Shown here: one piece after another, positions 62,426 through 64,000 of the stretch
Layout: each line of letters opens with the position of its first letter
Numbering within the stretch: the stretch's first letter is position 1
Assembly (NCBI RefSeq): GCF_051549855.1
Contig: NZ_CP196080.1
Location: 558,001-622,000, forward strand
DNA length: 64,000 nucleotides
Direction: 5' to 3'
Source: Metamycoplasma sp051549855
GTDB taxonomy: Bacteria > Bacillota_I > Bacilli_A > Mycoplasmatales > Metamycoplasmataceae
The notes under the pieces: model-generated
What the model was told of the DNA's origin: nothing
Seen by the model: only the letters and a program-made list of their open reading frames with translations
Databases searched by the model: none
Made by a program: the position numbers and the translations under genes

Positions 62426-64000
62426 ACACAATTACGATTTTTTGCTTACAAACCTTTTAGACATCAACAATAACGACTCTTCACTTTATTGTCAGGTTGA
62501 CAATGAAAGATTTTTTGATATCTTCAAAATGAATGGTGAAAAAACTTTCGAAAAGATTTGTTCAAGAGCTGATTTTGAAATTTTATTTAATGAGTTCGGG
62601 CACAAAGATTTAATTCGTAAAGTTCAAAATGCACAAACAATTGAAGAAATTACTGACTCGTTCAAAGAATTTAATATTCCCTTACCTGAAAATGCCAATT
62701 CATTACTGAATGGTGATTTTGAATTTGCTAAAAAAGAGTTAGTTGTCAATTTAGAAAATCGTTATCAAAAATCAATTACTAAGTGAAAAAAAATCCTTAA
62801 AAAAGCACAAGACATCAATATTGAAACAAACATCTGACCTTTGCATGTTGGATTTTTCTTTGTTGGAGTAAGAACTGAGAAAAAAGACATTTTTGCACCC
62901 TTGTTCTTCAAAGAAGTAACAATTGAAATTAAAAACTCACAAGTTTATTTAAAGAGTGCTTCGGAAATTAAAATTAACTCAAAACTTGTTGCTTTCTTGC
63001 AACAATTTGGATATTCGTTAGACACAAGTTCGTACGATTTTACTAAGAAAACCATTTATGATGTTTACAACGATTTCAGAAATTCTTGAAATAAAGTTTT
63101 CAAAATTCCTGAAAAATTTAAAGATACTATTCCAAAAATTTCTGTTGATGAATTAGATCGTAACATTGTTTTCCATGAAGGATTGATTCTAGGATTTTTC
63201 AATGTGTCAAGTGGTTACTTATGAAACCAAATGAAGAAAATTATTGAAAACGATGAGCTTGATGAAATCTTGGCAACTAAATTTAACAAAAACGAATATC
63301 GTGAAAAAATCGATGATGTTATTTTTAATAAAAACTTCAAGTTTTACAAAATTCAGAAAACAAACTTTTCACAAGACTGTGCAACCGTTAGTGCTCTATA
63401 CCAAGATACAATAATTTGAGGTCCTCCAGGTACAGGGAAAAGTCAAACCATCACAAACATCATTGCTAATATTCTAGCTCGTGACAGAAGCGCTTTAGTT
63501 GTCAGTCAAAAAAGAGCAGCCCTTGAAGTGTTGAGAACAAGACTTAAAGAATTGTCTATTTTTTGTATTTTCTTGCTAAATGACAAAAATATGAAACTTG
63601 ATCAATTTTATGATCCTTTAAACGACTTTTTAAACAAAATTGAGAACTTTAACTCAAATGCAAGTGAGCCATACATTGAAATTCTTACTCAGGAAGAAAA
63701 AAGATATGTTGACTATGCAAAAGAAATTCGTTCAATTCCAGATTATGAAAAAGTAGTTAATGTATATTCAGGGATGGCTAATGCCGAGATTAACGAACAA
63801 ACCTTAGAGGATCTTAAAAAATTAGACCCTTATCTAAATTACAGCTTCAAATCTGACACCACTGATTACAATGAAATTGTTAAAAAACTATATGAAGTAA
63901 ACAATAATAAGAAGCAAAATAAACTGCTTTCACTGATTAATATGTATCCAAAAAACATTAAGGATGCTGCTATGGTTTTAGCTTCAAATCCTAACTTACT
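62415..64000 (+). CDS. superfamily I DNA/RNA helicase-like ATPase, 3' truncated by window edge
   Basis: At least 528 codons; start ATG 62415 (within the EIIB-like gene end), running off the window. An N-terminal region of about 330 residues has no clear motif. Walker A GPPGTGKSQT lies near residue 336, followed by NIIANILARDRSALVVSQKRAAL, the motif Ia region typical of the AAA_11/UvrD-Upf1-like helicases; the residues DCATVSALYQDTIIWGPPG resemble the Q-motif lead-in of DUF4011-type helicases. Later motifs (Walker B onward) lie outside the window. TGA codons (62784, 62836, 63417) are Trp. Confidence 0.82.

Noticed and set aside
1..64000. Search for insertion sequences, transposases, integrases and phage genes
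   Set aside because: No transposase, integrase or terminal inverted-repeat pair was recognised; accessory character comes from restriction-like and surface-protein genes only.

Overview
The window is mollicute DNA. Composition is AT-rich, and nearly every long gene is interrupted by TGA codons at positions where the families have tryptophan, while TGG is rare. Reading TGA as Trp (translation table 4) joins the broken pieces into full-length proteins, so all coordinates here use that code. Gene content (P37-like thiamine-type ABC transporter, a giant FtsX-like permease, many lipoproteins, minimal housekeeping genes) fits a hominis-group Mycoplasma (Mycoplasmopsis/Metamycoplasma type). I cannot name the species.

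Layout. 1-2.4 kb (+): end of an unknown CDS and a lipoprotein. 2.5-6.9 kb (-): two tandem DUF262/DUF1524 (GmrSD-like, type IV restriction) genes, the upstream one frameshifted at an A8 tract. 7.0-16.1 kb (-): MacB-type ABC ATPase and a 2739-aa FtsX-family permease. 16.2-19.0 kb (-): rsmG, prs, an orphan ABC ATPase and rpmB. 19.1-27.6 kb (+): Asp23-like protein, fakA, plsX, rnc, smc and an M13 peptidase, an apparent operon behind an extended -10 promoter. 27.7-27.8 kb: tRNA-Tyr and tRNA-Gln. 27.9-32.9 kb (-): TPP riboswitch, P37-like binding lipoprotein, ATPase, double permease and an S66 peptidase. 33-36 kb: alpha/beta hydrolase (-), then gpmI and a membrane protein (+). 36.2-44.6 kb (-): hypothetical protein, SRP RNA, rlmH, mnmG, rbfA, infB, ylxR, nusA, rimP and a PQ-loop protein. 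44.7-48.1 kb: Nudix (+), dipeptidase (-), tatD and rsmA (+). 48.2-58.4 kb (-): a surface-protein region with an Endonuclease I lipoprotein, a 965-aa lipoprotein fused to the same nuclease domain, pncB, a short Thr/Pro-rich lipoprotein and a 1331-aa repeat-containing exported protein. 58.5-61.9 kb (-): a lone 5S rRNA, a membrane protein, thrS and trpS. 62-64 kb (+): a PTS-EIIB-like protein without its cysteine and the start of a superfamily I helicase.

How the genes work together. The organism looks like a scavenger. Surface nucleases would supply nucleotides, prs and pncB recycle phosphoribosyl precursors and NAD, the riboswitch-controlled transporter takes up thiamine or TPP, and PepO/PepV-type peptidases process peptides. 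The translation block (rimP-nusA-ylxR-infB-rbfA) and the fakA-plsX-rnc-smc block keep classic Firmicute gene orders. Most neighbouring genes overlap by 1-64 nt, indicating translational coupling. No gene-free stretch exceeds 300 bases apart from the tRNA interval.

Most promising for a second look: the homopolymer-interrupted tandem DUF262 pair, the nuclease-fused modular lipoprotein and its related neighbours, a probable small leaderless ORF at 52.3 kb, the riboswitch operon ending in an S66 peptidase, and palindromes at the promoters near 19.05 and 46.56 kb.
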